Source of the DNA: Brevibacterium marinum
GTDB taxonomy: Bacteria > Actinomycetota > Actinomycetes > Actinomycetales > Brevibacteriaceae
Direction of reading: 5' to 3'
Length of the DNA stretch: 64,000 nucleotides
Assembly: GCF_011927955.1 (NCBI RefSeq)
Contig: NZ_JAATJN010000001.1
Coordinates: 2,542,001-2,606,000, forward strand
Shown here: positions 36,559 through 45,062 of the stretch, one piece after another
Layout: every line of letters starts with the position of its first letter
How positions within the stretch are numbered: position 1 is the stretch's first letter
Translations under genes and position numbers: made by a program
Notes under the pieces: model-generated
Told to the model about the DNA's origin: nothing
What the model saw: only the letters and a program-made list of their open reading frames with translations
Database searches by the model: none

Positions 36559-37950
36559 TCAGAGCTTCGTCCAGGCTTCGGTGAGGACTCCACGGATGAT
36601 CTGCTCGATCTCGTCGAACTCATTCTGACCGACGGTCAGCGGAGGCGAGAGCTGGATGACCGGATCTCCACGGTCATCGGCCCGGCAGTACAGGCCGTTC
36701 TCGAACATCTTCGCGGACACGAAGTTCTTGAGGATGCGCTCGGACTCCTCCTCGGTGAAGGACTCCTTCGTGTCGCGATCCTTGACGAGTTCGATGCCGT
36801 AGAAGAAGCCCTCACCGCGGACGTCGCCGACGATCGGCAGATCCTTGAGCTTCTCGAGCGTGAACTTGAAGGCCGCTGCGTTCTCGTGGACGTGGTCGTT
36901 GAGCTTCTCCTTCTCGAACACGTCGAAGTTCGCCATCGCGGCAGCACAGGAGACGGGGTGACCGCCGAAGGTGTAGCCGTGGTAGAAGGTCTCGTGACCG
37001 CCGGGGCCGAAGGGCTCGAACAGACGGTCGGAGGCGACCATCGCGCCGAGGGGAGCATAGCCTGAGGTGATGCCCTTGGCGCTGGTGATGATGTCGGGAA
37101 CGTAGCCGAAGTCGTTGCAGGCGAACATGTGACCGATACGGCCGTAGGCGCAGATCGTCTCGTCGGAGACCAGGAGCACATCGTACTCATCGCAGATCTC
37201 GCGGACACGATCGAAGTAGCCGGGAGGCGGCGGGAAGCAGCCGCCGGAGTTCTGCACCGGCTCGAGGAAGACGGCCGCGACCGAATCGGGTCCTTCGAAC
37301 TCGATGGCCTCGCCGATGCGGTCTGCGGCCCAGCGGCCGAATGCCTTCTCATCATGAGCGTAAGGCTCGGGGGAGCGGTAGAAGTTCGTGTTGGGAACCT
37401 TGATCGCTCCGGGGACCAGCGGAGCGAACTGTTCGCGCAGGTCGGGCAGTGAGGTCACGGACAGGGCGCCGTGAGGGGTGCCGTGGTAGGCGGTCGCACG
37501 CGAGATGATCTTGTGCTTGCCGGGCTTGCCTGTGGCCTTGAAGTAGTTCTTCGCCAGCTTCATCGCCGACTCGACCGAGTCACCGCCGCCGGAGGTGAGG
37601 AAGACCCGGTTGAGGTCACCCGGTGCATAGCTGGCCAGGCGCTCCGAGACCTCGATGGCCTGCGGGTGGGCGTAGGACCACAGCGGCATGAAAGGCAGCT
37701 GCAGGGTCTGGTCGTACATCGCCTTGGCGATCTCTTCGCGCCCGTGACCGACCTGGACCGTGAACAGCCCGGCCAGGCCATCGATGTACTTCTTGCCCTT
37801 GTCATCGAAGATGTGGTGGCCCTCACCACGGGCGATGATCGGCGCTTCACCGCCGTTGAACAGTGATTGGTGCGGAGACATGTGCATCCACACGTTGTTG
37901 CGAATGGCATCCTGATAGTCGGTGCCGGCTCTGGTGACATTCTCTGTCAT
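36559..37950 (-). CDS. Class III (omega) aminotransferase, DoeD-like candidate
   Basis: PLP enzyme of 463 residues. The Schiff-base lysine is in TSAKGITSGYAPLGAMV, preceded by the acidic PLP contact LLVSDETICAYGRIGHMF and by AYHGTPHGALS. The ATG at 37950 overlaps the stop of the upstream AsnC gene, so they are coupled. Class III enzymes of this length use putrescine, GABA, taurine or diaminobutyrate. Next to ectoine hydrolase and an AsnC regulator, the diaminobutyrate transaminase role of DoeD in ectoine breakdown is attractive, but substrate specificity is an inference. Confidence 0.88.
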   Translation of the reverse strand: MTENVTRAGTDYQDAIRNNVWMHMSPHQSLFNGGEAPIIARGEGHHIFDDKGKKYIDGLAGLFTVQVGHGREEIAKAMYDQTLQLPFMPLWSYAHPQAIEVSERLASYAPGDLNRVFLTSGGGDSVESAMKLAKNYFKATGKPGKHKIISRATAYHGTPHGALSVTSLPDLREQFAPLVPGAIKVPNTNFYRSPEPYAHDEKAFGRWAADRIGEAIEFEGPDSVAAVFLEPVQNSGGCFPPPPGYFDRVREICDEYDVLLVSDETICAYGRIGHMFACNDFGYVPDIITSAKGITSGYAPLGAMVASDRLFEPFGPGGHETFYHGYTFGGHPVSCAAAMANFDVFEKEKLNDHVHENAAAFKFTLEKLKDLPIVGDVRGEGFFYGIELVKDRDTKESFTEEESERILKNFVSAKMFENGLYCRADDRGDPVIQLSPPLTVGQNEFDEIEQIIRGVLTEAWTKL

Positions 37951-38432
37951 GGCGTCCCCCAATTGTATTTTTGCTTTTCGAGTGAGAGGTACATGAAGAG
38001 CTCCGTGTCCACGACCGCGTCGATCGAGCGGAGCTCCTCATTGACGAATTCGATCAGGTGTCGATCCGATTCGCATACGATCTCGACCAGGATGTCGAAC
38101 GACCCTGCGGTGACGACGAGATAGTCGATCTCGTCGTATCCGTGGAGCCTGTCGCAGACCTTCGAGATATCGCCCCGAACTTTGACTCCCACCATGGCCT
38201 GTCGGGCGAAGCCCAGACTCAAGGGATCGGTCACGGCGACGATTTCCATGACGCCGGAATCGATGAGTCTGGAGACCCGTTGGCGAACGGCGGCTTCGGA
38301 CAGGCCGACGGACTTGCCGATCGCGGAATAGGATTTGCGTCCGTCGTGCTGCAACTCGACGATGATCGCTTTCGATTTGTCGTCGAGGTTGCCCAGGCGA
38401 TGACTGCTTCCGCTCGGCATCAAGTGGGCCAT
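37947..38432 (-). CDS. Lrp/AsnC-family regulator, DoeX-like candidate
   Basis: A 161-residue regulator with an N-terminal AsnC helix-turn-helix (LDDKSKAIIVELQHDGRKSY, recognition part LSEAAVRQRVSRLIDSG) and a C-terminal RAM ligand domain. It begins an operon with the aminotransferase and is divergent from the ectoine hydrolase gene. Ectoine-degradation clusters of proteobacteria carry an AsnC/Lrp regulator (DoeX) in this setting, so ectoine-derived metabolites are plausible ligands (inference). Candidate binding sites lie at 38593-38623. Confidence 0.85.
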   Translation of the reverse strand: MAHLMPSGSSHRLGNLDDKSKAIIVELQHDGRKSYSAIGKSVGLSEAAVRQRVSRLIDSGVMEIVAVTDPLSLGFARQAMVGVKVRGDISKVCDRLHGYDEIDYLVVTAGSFDILVEIVCESDRHLIEFVNEELRSIDAVVDTELFMYLSLEKQKYNWGTP

Positions 38433-38592
38433 TCTTCACCTCCGTGATTTGGGTCTCAGGCCAATCTACCATTGAATTCGTCGGAATGCGCATCGACCCA
38501 TGCGAATTCAGTCGAATAGTGAAAATATTGATTCTGGATTCGTCATGATTGAGTGATCTCGCAGCTGACAACACGCTTCTCGCAGTGATTGA

Positions 38593-38623
38593 CACACTGT
38601 GATTCGGCTCACCACACTGTAAT
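38593..38623. promoter_or_regulatory. Paired 11-bp repeats between asnC-like and ectoine hydrolase genes
   Basis: CACACTGTGAT (38593-38603) and CACACTGTAAT (38613-38623) are direct repeats on the same helical face, 20 bp apart, directly before the likely ATG of the hydrolase. Spacing by two helical turns fits a multimeric AsnC/Lrp regulator (inference). Confidence 0.5.
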
Positions 38624-38624
38624 C

Positions 38625-39953
38625 ATGAATGAGGGTGAGCTGTTCTACGCTGGTGAGGACAACCGGCCGGATGTGCACGGAATGCGCCCCGGGGCCGAAC
38701 AGGGCCGAGCGGCACAGGAGGTCAGGGCTCGCCCGCAGCCGAGGCCGGGCGAGGTCGACACGATCGGCGCGAACGACCTGTCGTTCTCACCGGACGAGTA
38801 TCTGGGCCGGATCGCCTCGGTGCGCAATCGGATGCTCGACCAGGGGTTGTCCGCGCTCATCGTCACCGACCCTGCGAACATCTACTATCTGACCGGATAC
38901 AACGCCTGGTCCTTCTATACCCCGCAGCTGCTGTTCGTCCCGGCCGCAGGACCGCTGACCCTGTTCCTGCGGGACATGGACGCCAGAGGGGCCACGCACA
39001 CCTCGTGGCTGCCGCCGGAGGACATCGTCGGCTATCCCGAACGCTATGTGCAGCGGCCGCACATCCACCCCTTCGACTGGGTGGCCTTCGCGCTGCGTCA
39101 GCGCTGGGAAGTCGCCCGCGCTTCCGTATCACCGGTCGGCGTCGAGATGGACTCCCACTTCTTCTCCCCGCGGGCCTTCCGGTCCCTGGTCAACGGCGTG
39201 CCCGAGTGGCGACTGGTCGACTCGTTCGAGCTCGTCAATTGGATCCGGGCGATCAAGTCCCCGGCCGAGGTGGCGCTGATGCGCAATGCCGCCGAGGTGA
39301 CCACGGCGTCGATGGAGGCGGCACTGGCAACCATCGGGGTCGGTGTGGGCCAGAACGAGGTCGCGGCCGAGATCGCTGCTGCGCAGGCCCGCGGACGTGG
39401 CAGCTCCTGGGGCGACTATCCGGCGATCGTGCCTCTGCTTCCCACGGGGGAGAGCGCCGACACGCCGCACCTGAGCTGGACGGACCGGAAATTCGTCGCC
39501 GATGAGTCGGTGAGCATCGAACTGGCAGGCGTCCACCGTCGCTACCACGTGCCTCTGGCACGAACCGCAGTGGTCGGCAAACCGAAGCAGGAGCTCATCC
39601 GCCTCGAGGGGGTCGTCGCCGAGGCGCTGGCCGCGGTCCTCTCTGTCGCGGCACCCGGCGTGCCCACTGCGGAGCTGGCGCGCACGTGGAACCGGGTCCT
39701 GGCCCTGGCAGGATTGGAGAAGCCGAGTCGCCTGGGGTATTCGATCGGGATCGGGTATCCGCCCGACTGGGGCGAGCGCACGATCTCGATCCGCACCGAG
39801 GACGATCAGATCCTCGAGGCGGGGATGACCTTCCATCTCATCTGCGGCATGTGGATGAACGGGTACGGCTACGAACTCTCGGAATCCGTGCTCGTCACCG
39901 ATACCGGCTGCGATACCTTCACCGCATTCCCGCGCGAGCTCATCCGGGTCTGA
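38625..39953 (+). CDS. doeA: Ectoine hydrolase (DoeA/EutD), M24 peptidase fold
   Basis: Opens the ectoine ring to N-acetyl-diaminobutyrate, the first step of ectoine catabolism. The 442-residue protein has the creatinase/M24 fold. Features of the DoeA branch that I recognise are YYLTGYNAWSFY, WGDYPAIVPLLPTG, ELAGVHRRYHVPLARTAVVG and GYPPDWGERTISI. The canonical M24 metal ligands (Asp, Asp, His, Glu, Glu) are not in their usual motifs, as expected for this branch. The ATG at 38625 is preferred to the TTG at 38589. The 60-residue N-terminal extension before SPDEYLGRIASVRNRML is unusual. The deacetylase (doeB) and dehydrogenase (doeC) are not in the window. Confidence 0.82.
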   Translation: MNEGELFYAGEDNRPDVHGMRPGAEQGRAAQEVRARPQPRPGEVDTIGANDLSFSPDEYLGRIASVRNRMLDQGLSALIVTDPANIYYLTGYNAWSFYTPQLLFVPAAGPLTLFLRDMDARGATHTSWLPPEDIVGYPERYVQRPHIHPFDWVAFALRQRWEVARASVSPVGVEMDSHFFSPRAFRSLVNGVPEWRLVDSFELVNWIRAIKSPAEVALMRNAAEVTTASMEAALATIGVGVGQNEVAAEIAAAQARGRGSSWGDYPAIVPLLPTGESADTPHLSWTDRKFVADESVSIELAGVHRRYHVPLARTAVVGKPKQELIRLEGVVAEALAAVLSVAAPGVPTAELARTWNRVLALAGLEKPSRLGYSIGIGYPPDWGERTISIRTEDDQILEAGMTFHLICGMWMNGYGYELSESVLVTDTGCDTFTAFPRELIRV

Positions 39954-40009
39954 GCCGTGCCTCTGCCGGTGCCTGACCCCGGCCCGGCTCGGGTCGTTCC
40001 GGAATCGGC

Positions 40010-41398
40010 TCAGACCATGAACTGAATCCAGAGCCCGATGAGCAGGGCGGCGGCAGCGATGATGGCCAACGTGCGACCCTGAACCCAGCCGATGTCGTAC
40101 GCCGAGGCGGGCGCTGAGGGATCGGCCATCTGGACAGACATCGCCACGCGCGGAGGCGCGGCGAGGGCTGCGAACGACCCCGCAGCGTTGCCCGCTGCGA
40201 CGACCGGAAGAGATGAGACGTGGGATGCGGTGGCGATCGAGTCGACGGTGCCGGTGAACATGGAGTTGGCGCCGGTGTTCGAACCTGTGACCACGGCGCC
40301 GACAGCCGTCAGCCACGGAGTCAGGACGATGAGGCCGGAGGGCACCAGAGACCCGATGGCCGCGCTCATGCCTGTGGTCGTCATGATCCACCCCATGAGC
40401 ATGAAAGCCGCCGTGCCCGCACCGATGGGGGCCCATGAGCGCAGTGCGGAGCCGGTGACGGTCCGTCGTGAGGTCACCGTCAGCGCCGCGATCCCGCAGG
40501 CGGCGGCGAGCCAGAACGGGGGAGAGGCGATGACCTGGGTCAGCAGTGTGGGAAGGGCCGAGTGGAGTGCGCGCGCCGACAGCAGTCCGACCGTCAGGGT
40601 GGCATAGGGAAGGACGGCCAGACCCAGCTCTCGGGTGAAGCCGGTCCTGCGGCGGCGGATGACGAAGAGACCTCCCATGACGGCGATGACCAGGAGAGAG
40701 CCGATGACTCCGGCCGGGGCCATGCCGATGACGACGCTGGCGGTGAGGATGCCGGTCCACATGAGGGCCGCAGCGGCGAGGATGCCGAGGCAGGAGACGA
40801 GGCCGGGGCGCATGATGAGGATCACCGAGACGGTCACGATGGCCACGGGGATCGCGTTGACCCCGGCTGTGGCCACACCGAGCTCGTCGACGTCGAGGCC
40901 GGCCAGCGCGGCCGCCACTGTCGTCCCCGGGCCGAGTGCACCCCAGGGTACCGCGATGAGACCCAGAAGGCCGAGGGTCGCCGACTGCCGCAGCGAACAC
41001 CCGAGCAACCTGAGGACGGGCACTCCGACCGTGACTCCGATGCCGAAGCCGGTGACGGATTCGGCGAACGGGACGAGTCCGAAGACGACGAGCGCAACGC
41101 CGAGCGAACGACTGGGTGCTGCGGACTCGACCCAGGCGGAGATCTCTCCCATCGAGCCCGCGGTCTCCAGCAGGCGGGCCAGGACCATGCCGAAGAGGAG
41201 GATGAGGGCGACTTCGAGGATTAGAGGGAAGTAGTCCGCGCCCGATTCGAGCAGAGTCGTCAACGGTGTGGGAAAGAAGAAGGGCACGACGACCACAGCA
41301 GCGATGACACCGGCGGTCGCGGCGATCCACGAGCTCTGCTTGAAGATGAGCAGGGCGATTGCAAGGATAATGGGGGCAAGTGCCAACAGCGGAGTCAT
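40010..41398 (-). CDS. LctP/LldP-family permease
   Basis: A 462-residue integral membrane protein with about 12 helices, of the lactate permease family: FAESVTGFGIGVTVGVPVLR and, near the end, TGSNTGANSMFTGTVDSIA are family motifs. The family takes up L-lactate or glycolate with protons. Here it ends convergent to the ectoine hydrolase and is divergent from an XRE-cupin regulator, so it may import lactate or another carboxylate, including an ectoine-derived acid (inference). Confidence 0.85.
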   Translation of the reverse strand: MTPLLALAPIILAIALLIFKQSSWIAATAGVIAAVVVVPFFFPTPLTTLLESGADYFPLILEVALILLFGMVLARLLETAGSMGEISAWVESAAPSRSLGVALVVFGLVPFAESVTGFGIGVTVGVPVLRLLGCSLRQSATLGLLGLIAVPWGALGPGTTVAAALAGLDVDELGVATAGVNAIPVAIVTVSVILIMRPGLVSCLGILAAAALMWTGILTASVVIGMAPAGVIGSLLVIAVMGGLFVIRRRRTGFTRELGLAVLPYATLTVGLLSARALHSALPTLLTQVIASPPFWLAAACGIAALTVTSRRTVTGSALRSWAPIGAGTAAFMLMGWIMTTTGMSAAIGSLVPSGLIVLTPWLTAVGAVVTGSNTGANSMFTGTVDSIATASHVSSLPVVAAGNAAGSFAALAAPPRVAMSVQMADPSAPASAYDIGWVQGRTLAIIAAAALLIGLWIQFMV

Positions 41399-41433
41399 GT
41401 GATCGGTTCCATCATTCGAATAAGTTTACCTTG

Positions 41434-41444
41434 GTGGAATCCAC
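41434..41444. promoter_or_regulatory. Operator candidate between permease and XRE-cupin regulator
   Basis: A perfect odd palindrome, GTGGA-A-TCCAC, sits midway in the 78-bp divergent promoter region, flanked by TTGG and by CCAA at 41453. It is a natural site for the adjacent regulator (inference). Confidence 0.4.
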
Positions 41445-41476
41445 TCTACTATCCAAGAACAATCTATGATGTGACA

Positions 41477-42025
41477 ATGGCGAACACAGAGGACCTCGGA
41501 GCTCGAGTATTCGGCGCGCGAATCAGGGCACGCCGCAAGTTCAACGACCTGACGCTCAATGAGCTCGCCGTTCGCGCCGGGATCTCGCGGGCGGCCCTGT
41601 CGAAGATCGAACGCGGCGAGCAGGATACGTCGGTCACGAACGCCATGGGCCTCTCCCGTGCCCTCGGGGTCGACGTCGGCGAGCTGCTCGCCCCTCCGGA
41701 GGTCGTGATCACCCCCGGCAGCGCCATCCCCGTCCACAGCTCCTACGGCAGGGGAACATGGCGGCGTGATCTGCCTGCCCCACAGGAGAACATGGAAGCC
41801 GTCCACTACAAGCTTGATCCGCATTGCGAAACCGCTTCGTTCGACGCACACCGCAGCGGTTCGCGGGAGACCTTCTTCGTCCTCGCCGGCACCATTGAGA
41901 TCGTCACGATCGATCGCAGGACCACGCTCACTGTCGGCGACTGCGCACAGGCTCCCGGCGATGTCCCGCATCAGCTGTCCAACCCGGGCGATGAGCCGGC
42001 GGAGCTCATGCTCATCATCGTCTGA
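41477..42025 (+). CDS. XRE-cupin transcriptional regulator
   Basis: A 182-residue two-domain regulator. The N-terminal helix-turn-helix is RIRARRKFNDLTLNELAVRA followed by GISRAALSKIERGEQDTSV; the C-terminal cupin barrel includes HRSGSRETFFVLAGTIEI and GDCAQAPGDVPHQLSNPG. ATG 41477 is used; the upstream in-frame start extends through the promoter palindrome. XRE-cupin proteins sense small metabolites and usually control adjacent catabolic or transport genes, here the divergent permease. Its downstream neighbourhood was later altered by an insertion sequence. Confidence 0.88.
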   Translation: MANTEDLGARVFGARIRARRKFNDLTLNELAVRAGISRAALSKIERGEQDTSVTNAMGLSRALGVDVGELLAPPEVVITPGSAIPVHSSYGRGTWRRDLPAPQENMEAVHYKLDPHCETASFDAHRSGSRETFFVLAGTIEIVTIDRRTTLTVGDCAQAPGDVPHQLSNPGDEPAELMLIIV

Positions 42026-42114
42026 GGCGCAGCTTCGAAAGTTCGGCAGCCGCGGCGGTCGGTGCCCCGAGGTGCCTCAGTGGGGAAGCGCGGGTTCCCT
42101 GTCGTGTCCCGTAA

Positions 42115-42140
42115 TGCCTCATGTCAATATGCCCGCGAAA
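42115..42140 (+). repeat. Extra insertion-sequence terminus outside the left end
   Basis: This 26-bp segment begins TGCCTCA and ends TGCCCGCGAAA, closely matching the left inverted repeat at 42150-42175 in the same orientation, 35 bp outside it. It is either a relic of an earlier insertion or a second transposase-binding site. Confidence 0.75.
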
Positions 42141-42149
42141 AGTTTCCGA

Positions 42150-43497
42150 TGCCTCACATAGATTTGCCCGCGAAACTTACCCCGTCTTGACTCGCACACC
42201 CTTGCGCACATCCGGCAACGCTGACGGGAACGACGCTAGATAGAGCTGCTCAGTCTTCTTGCTCGATAGCACCAGCAACCGGTCCTGGACCCGAGCGATC
42301 TCAGCAGCGATCTTCGCCGGATTGAGACCATCGCGATACGCCGTCATCTCCTCGACCTGTTTTGGCGAGAGCACGCCGGCCTCGAGGAGCCTGTCGAACG
42401 GTGTTCGCGGAGCATCATAGATCCGTTTACGCCGCCCATTCTTCGTCGACCCATACCCAGTCGGTTTGACCGTGGGCATCAGATAATTCACCCGATCATT
42501 GACCAGATGCCATAACCGGTTCAATGCTCGTCGCTCCAGATCAGTGTCGTAGCGATAGTAAAATCCGTACCGGCGCACGACGTGATTGTTCTTCGACTCG
42601 ATGGTGGCCTGATCGTTCTTCTTATACGGCCTGGACCTGGTGAAGTAGATACCCTTCGATCCGGCCCACTCGATGACGTATTGGTTGAGGAACTCCGACC
42701 CGTTATCGAAGTCCAGACCAGTAATCTCAAACGGAATCTCACGAGCCGCAGTCTTCAATCCGGCCAGAATGTTCGTATGCGCGTTGTTACGCACCGTGCG
42801 CGAGAACGTCCACCCGGTATGGAAATCGGTGAGGTTGAGCGTGCGTGCGAATTCCCCAGACTCGACAGGACCACAGTGGGCGACGGTATCGCCTTCGAAG
42901 AAGCCGGGTTCGTCTTCGACCTCGTCACCGGCCCGCCGAATCGTGATCGCCGAGCGTAGCAAAGAACCCGGCTTCGTTGTTGAGATCCCATTGATCGCGT
43001 CCCTGGCTCGCATAGGTTTGAGGTACCGGTCGATCGTGGCCGGACTCATCGCCAATAGCTCCTTGCGCACGTGCTTGTCGTAGCGGTCCTGGCCGGTGGT
43101 GAGCTCGTTGTGGGCTTCGAGGAGGTCAAGGAGGATGCGCATCGTGGCGTGAAGGTATTTGCCGCACTGGCCGCCCGAGATCGCCCACACGCGCTGGAGA
43201 ACCTTGACCGCGTCGTAGGAGTATTTCCTCGCACGCGGCTTCCGAGGCTGTTTGGCGACCTGCCGGCCGGGCCCTGGCGGATGTTTAGCTGCCTGAGTCA
43301 GACGCCGTCGAGCGTTGTCGCGGGTCCACCCCGTGACTGCCACGACTTCGTCGAGCACGGCGCCCTTGTTCTTCTTCGAAGCCTTCTTGTATTGCCTGGC
43401 GTATTTCGTGGTGATCTCTGTACGAGTCGCCATCGACAGTTCACTCCCCATAGCTTCCGAGGATCCACCATTTCGCGGGCAAAAGTATATGAGGCAC
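42150..43497 (-). mobile_element. Insertion sequence (1348 bp) with CCGA target duplication
   Basis: The ends are imperfect 26-bp inverted repeats: TGCCTCACATA through TTTGCCCGCGAAA (42150-42175) and, inverted, TTTCGCGGGCAAAA through TATGAGGCA (43472-43497). CCGA directly flanks both ends (42146-42149 and 43498-43501), consistent with a 4-bp target duplication. It contains one transposase gene and separates the XRE-cupin regulator from ectD. Confidence 0.85.
42177..43433 (-). CDS. DDE (integrase-core) transposase
   Basis: A 418-residue transposase when started at the ATG at 43433, preceded by GGGGAG; an upstream in-frame start adds six residues. An N-terminal helix-turn-helix region (GAVLDEVVAVTGWTRDNARR) and a basic linker precede a retroviral-integrase-type core with acidic residues in FFEGDTVAHCG, LDFDNGSEFLN and DQATIESKNNHVVRR. 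The gene is intact and its end lies two bases inside the left inverted repeat, so the element may be active. The family is not certain: rve-type, similar to IS481/ISNCY-group enzymes. Confidence 0.9.
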   Translation of the reverse strand: MATRTEITTKYARQYKKASKKNKGAVLDEVVAVTGWTRDNARRRLTQAAKHPPGPGRQVAKQPRKPRARKYSYDAVKVLQRVWAISGGQCGKYLHATMRILLDLLEAHNELTTGQDRYDKHVRKELLAMSPATIDRYLKPMRARDAINGISTTKPGSLLRSAITIRRAGDEVEDEPGFFEGDTVAHCGPVESGEFARTLNLTDFHTGWTFSRTVRNNAHTNILAGLKTAAREIPFEITGLDFDNGSEFLNQYVIEWAGSKGIYFTRSRPYKKNDQATIESKNNHVVRRYGFYYRYDTDLERRALNRLWHLVNDRVNYLMPTVKPTGYGSTKNGRRKRIYDAPRTPFDRLLEAGVLSPKQVEEMTAYRDGLNPAKIAAEIARVQDRLLVLSSKKTEQLYLASFPSALPDVRKGVRVKTG

Positions 43498-43713
43498 CGA
43501 GGGTGGCATCCGGGCTGTTTATCTGAGTCTTGTCGAGGGGTGTTGCCAATGTAAACACGGTTGGTACCGTAGCTATCACTGGCGAGATCGTTCTGGCCGC
43601 CTAGGAAGAAACCCGTGCCACAAGAAGCCAGGGGTCAAGATCAGACGCAAAAGCATATGGGCCTCCACATCCTCTTCCTACGGCTCGATGAGTCCAAGGC
43701 AGGAAGGACGACA

Positions 43714-44616
43714 ATGACAACCACACCATCAACAGTGCAGGATCTTTACCCCACTCGCACCGGCGAGAGAACTGAAGTTCTCGATCGCAGGGGCCCGATC
43801 GCCTTCGGTTCGGCCGATCAGGGGCCCCTCGATGCGGCGACGCTGCGGCACTACGAGGACAAAGGGTATCTCACCATCGACCAGCTCATCTCGCCTGAGG
43901 AGCTCGAACTGTTCAAGGCCGAGCTGCACCGGCTGGCCAACGATCCGAAGACCAAGGACGACGAGGCCACCATCGTCGAGGCGAAGTCGAACGAAGTCAG
44001 GTCGATCTTCGACATTCACCGCACGAACGAGATCTTCCGCAAGATCGCCAACGATCCTCGAGTCGTGGCCCGTGCCCAGCAGCTGCTGGGCTCCGAGGTC
44101 TACATCCACCAGAGCCGCATCAACTACAAGCCCGGGTTCGTCGGCAAGGAATTCTCCTGGCACTCCGACTTCCAAACCTGGCACGCCGAGGACGGCATGC
44201 CCGAACCGCGTGCCGTGAGCCTGTCGCTGTCGCTGACCGACAACTACTCGTTCAACGGGCCGCTGATGATCATGCCCGGCTCGCACCAGCGCTACATCAG
44301 CTGCGTCGGTGGAACACCCGAGGACAACTACAAGAAGTCGCTGGTCATGCAGGGGGCGGGCACGCCCGATCCCCAGACTCTGACCGACTTCGCCGATGAG
44401 TACGGCATCGATGTTCTCGAAGGCCCCGCCGGTGGTGCGGTGATGTTCGACTCGAACTGCATGCACGCCTCGAACGGCAATGTGACACCGTACTCGCGGT
44501 CGAACATCTTCATCGTCTTCAACTCGGTGGACAACACGTGCGTCGAGCCCTTCGCCGCACCGAAGCCGCGCCCCGAGTTCGCCGGCAGCACGGACTTCAC
44601 TCCGGCCGGTCTCTAA
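43714..44616 (+). CDS. ectD: Ectoine hydroxylase
   Basis: Fe(II)/2-oxoglutarate dioxygenase converting ectoine to 5-hydroxyectoine, a compatible solute. It has 300 residues when started at ATG 43714 (AGGAAGG upstream), the family length. The signature HQSRINYKPGFVGKEFSWHS is intact; iron ligands are H150, D152 and H251 (in CMHASNGN), and the 2-oxoglutarate Arg is probably in PYSRSNIFIVFNSVDN. No ectABC genes accompany it here, so it may act on imported ectoine or belong to a rearranged cluster: an insertion sequence ends about 215 bp upstream. Confidence 0.94.
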   Translation: MTTTPSTVQDLYPTRTGERTEVLDRRGPIAFGSADQGPLDAATLRHYEDKGYLTIDQLISPEELELFKAELHRLANDPKTKDDEATIVEAKSNEVRSIFDIHRTNEIFRKIANDPRVVARAQQLLGSEVYIHQSRINYKPGFVGKEFSWHSDFQTWHAEDGMPEPRAVSLSLSLTDNYSFNGPLMIMPGSHQRYISCVGGTPEDNYKKSLVMQGAGTPDPQTLTDFADEYGIDVLEGPAGGAVMFDSNCMHASNGNVTPYSRSNIFIVFNSVDNTCVEPFAAPKPRPEFAGSTDFTPAGL

Positions 44617-44646
44617 AAGCTCCGTACCCGAGACATACTCCTTCAC

Positions 44647-44673
44647 GGAGCGCTCGTGCCACCAGAGCGCTCC
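44647..44673 (+). terminator. Hairpin after ectD
   Basis: GGAGCGCTC (44647-44655) pairs with GAGCGCTCC (44665-44673), 9-nt loop, 31 bases after the ectD stop. There is no clear U-tract. Confidence 0.5.
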
Positions 44674-44702
44674 ATCGCCGGACTAAATGAAAGGTGAAAC
44701 TA

Positions 44703-45062
44703 ATGAAATATGATCGACTCATTGCACAGGTACGTCAGACGGCTACGACGCTCGAAACCAATGAGCAAGCCGAGAGTGCGACGCGGACCGTACTGACTGA
44801 CTTGGGAAAACGGCTGGGCAACAACGAAGCCTCCGATTTGGCAGCTCAGTTGCCGTCGGAGCTCAAAGACATCCTCACCGACGACAGCGATAATAGTGGC
44901 ACCGTCGACGACCTTGACGACTTCCTCCGCCGACTTGCCGAACACGAAGAGGCAGGCACGACGCCCGAGGAGGCACTCGATCACGCTGCCGCCGTCTTTT
45001 CGACGTTGGCACAGTTCGTGTCCGCCGGCGAACTCGACGACCTTAAGAGGTTGCGCGGATAG
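44703..45062 (+). CDS. DUF2267 protein, 3' end replaced by IS5-family insertion
   Basis: Starts at ATG 44703 after AAAGGTGA. YDRLIAQVRQTATTLETNEQ and TVLTDLGKRLGNNEASDLAA followed by QLPSELKDIL match DUF2267, a stress-associated family of unknown activity. The last codons (AGG TTG CGC GGA TAG) are the inverted repeat of the insertion sequence, so the present 119-residue product has a foreign C-terminus. Joining the flanks at the TAA target duplication restores LKSQLPASFSQLLTAD and a stop at 46093, a natural-looking family ending. The product may still be partly functional. Confidence 0.8.
   Translation: MKYDRLIAQVRQTATTLETNEQAESATRTVLTDLGKRLGNNEASDLAAQLPSELKDILTDDSDNSGTVDDLDDFLRRLAEHEEAGTTPEEALDHAAAVFSTLAQFVSAGELDDLKRLRG

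Noticed and set aside
39129..41330. 733-codon reverse frame across doeA and the permease
   Set aside because: Arginine/histidine-rich shadow overlapping two well-supported genes.
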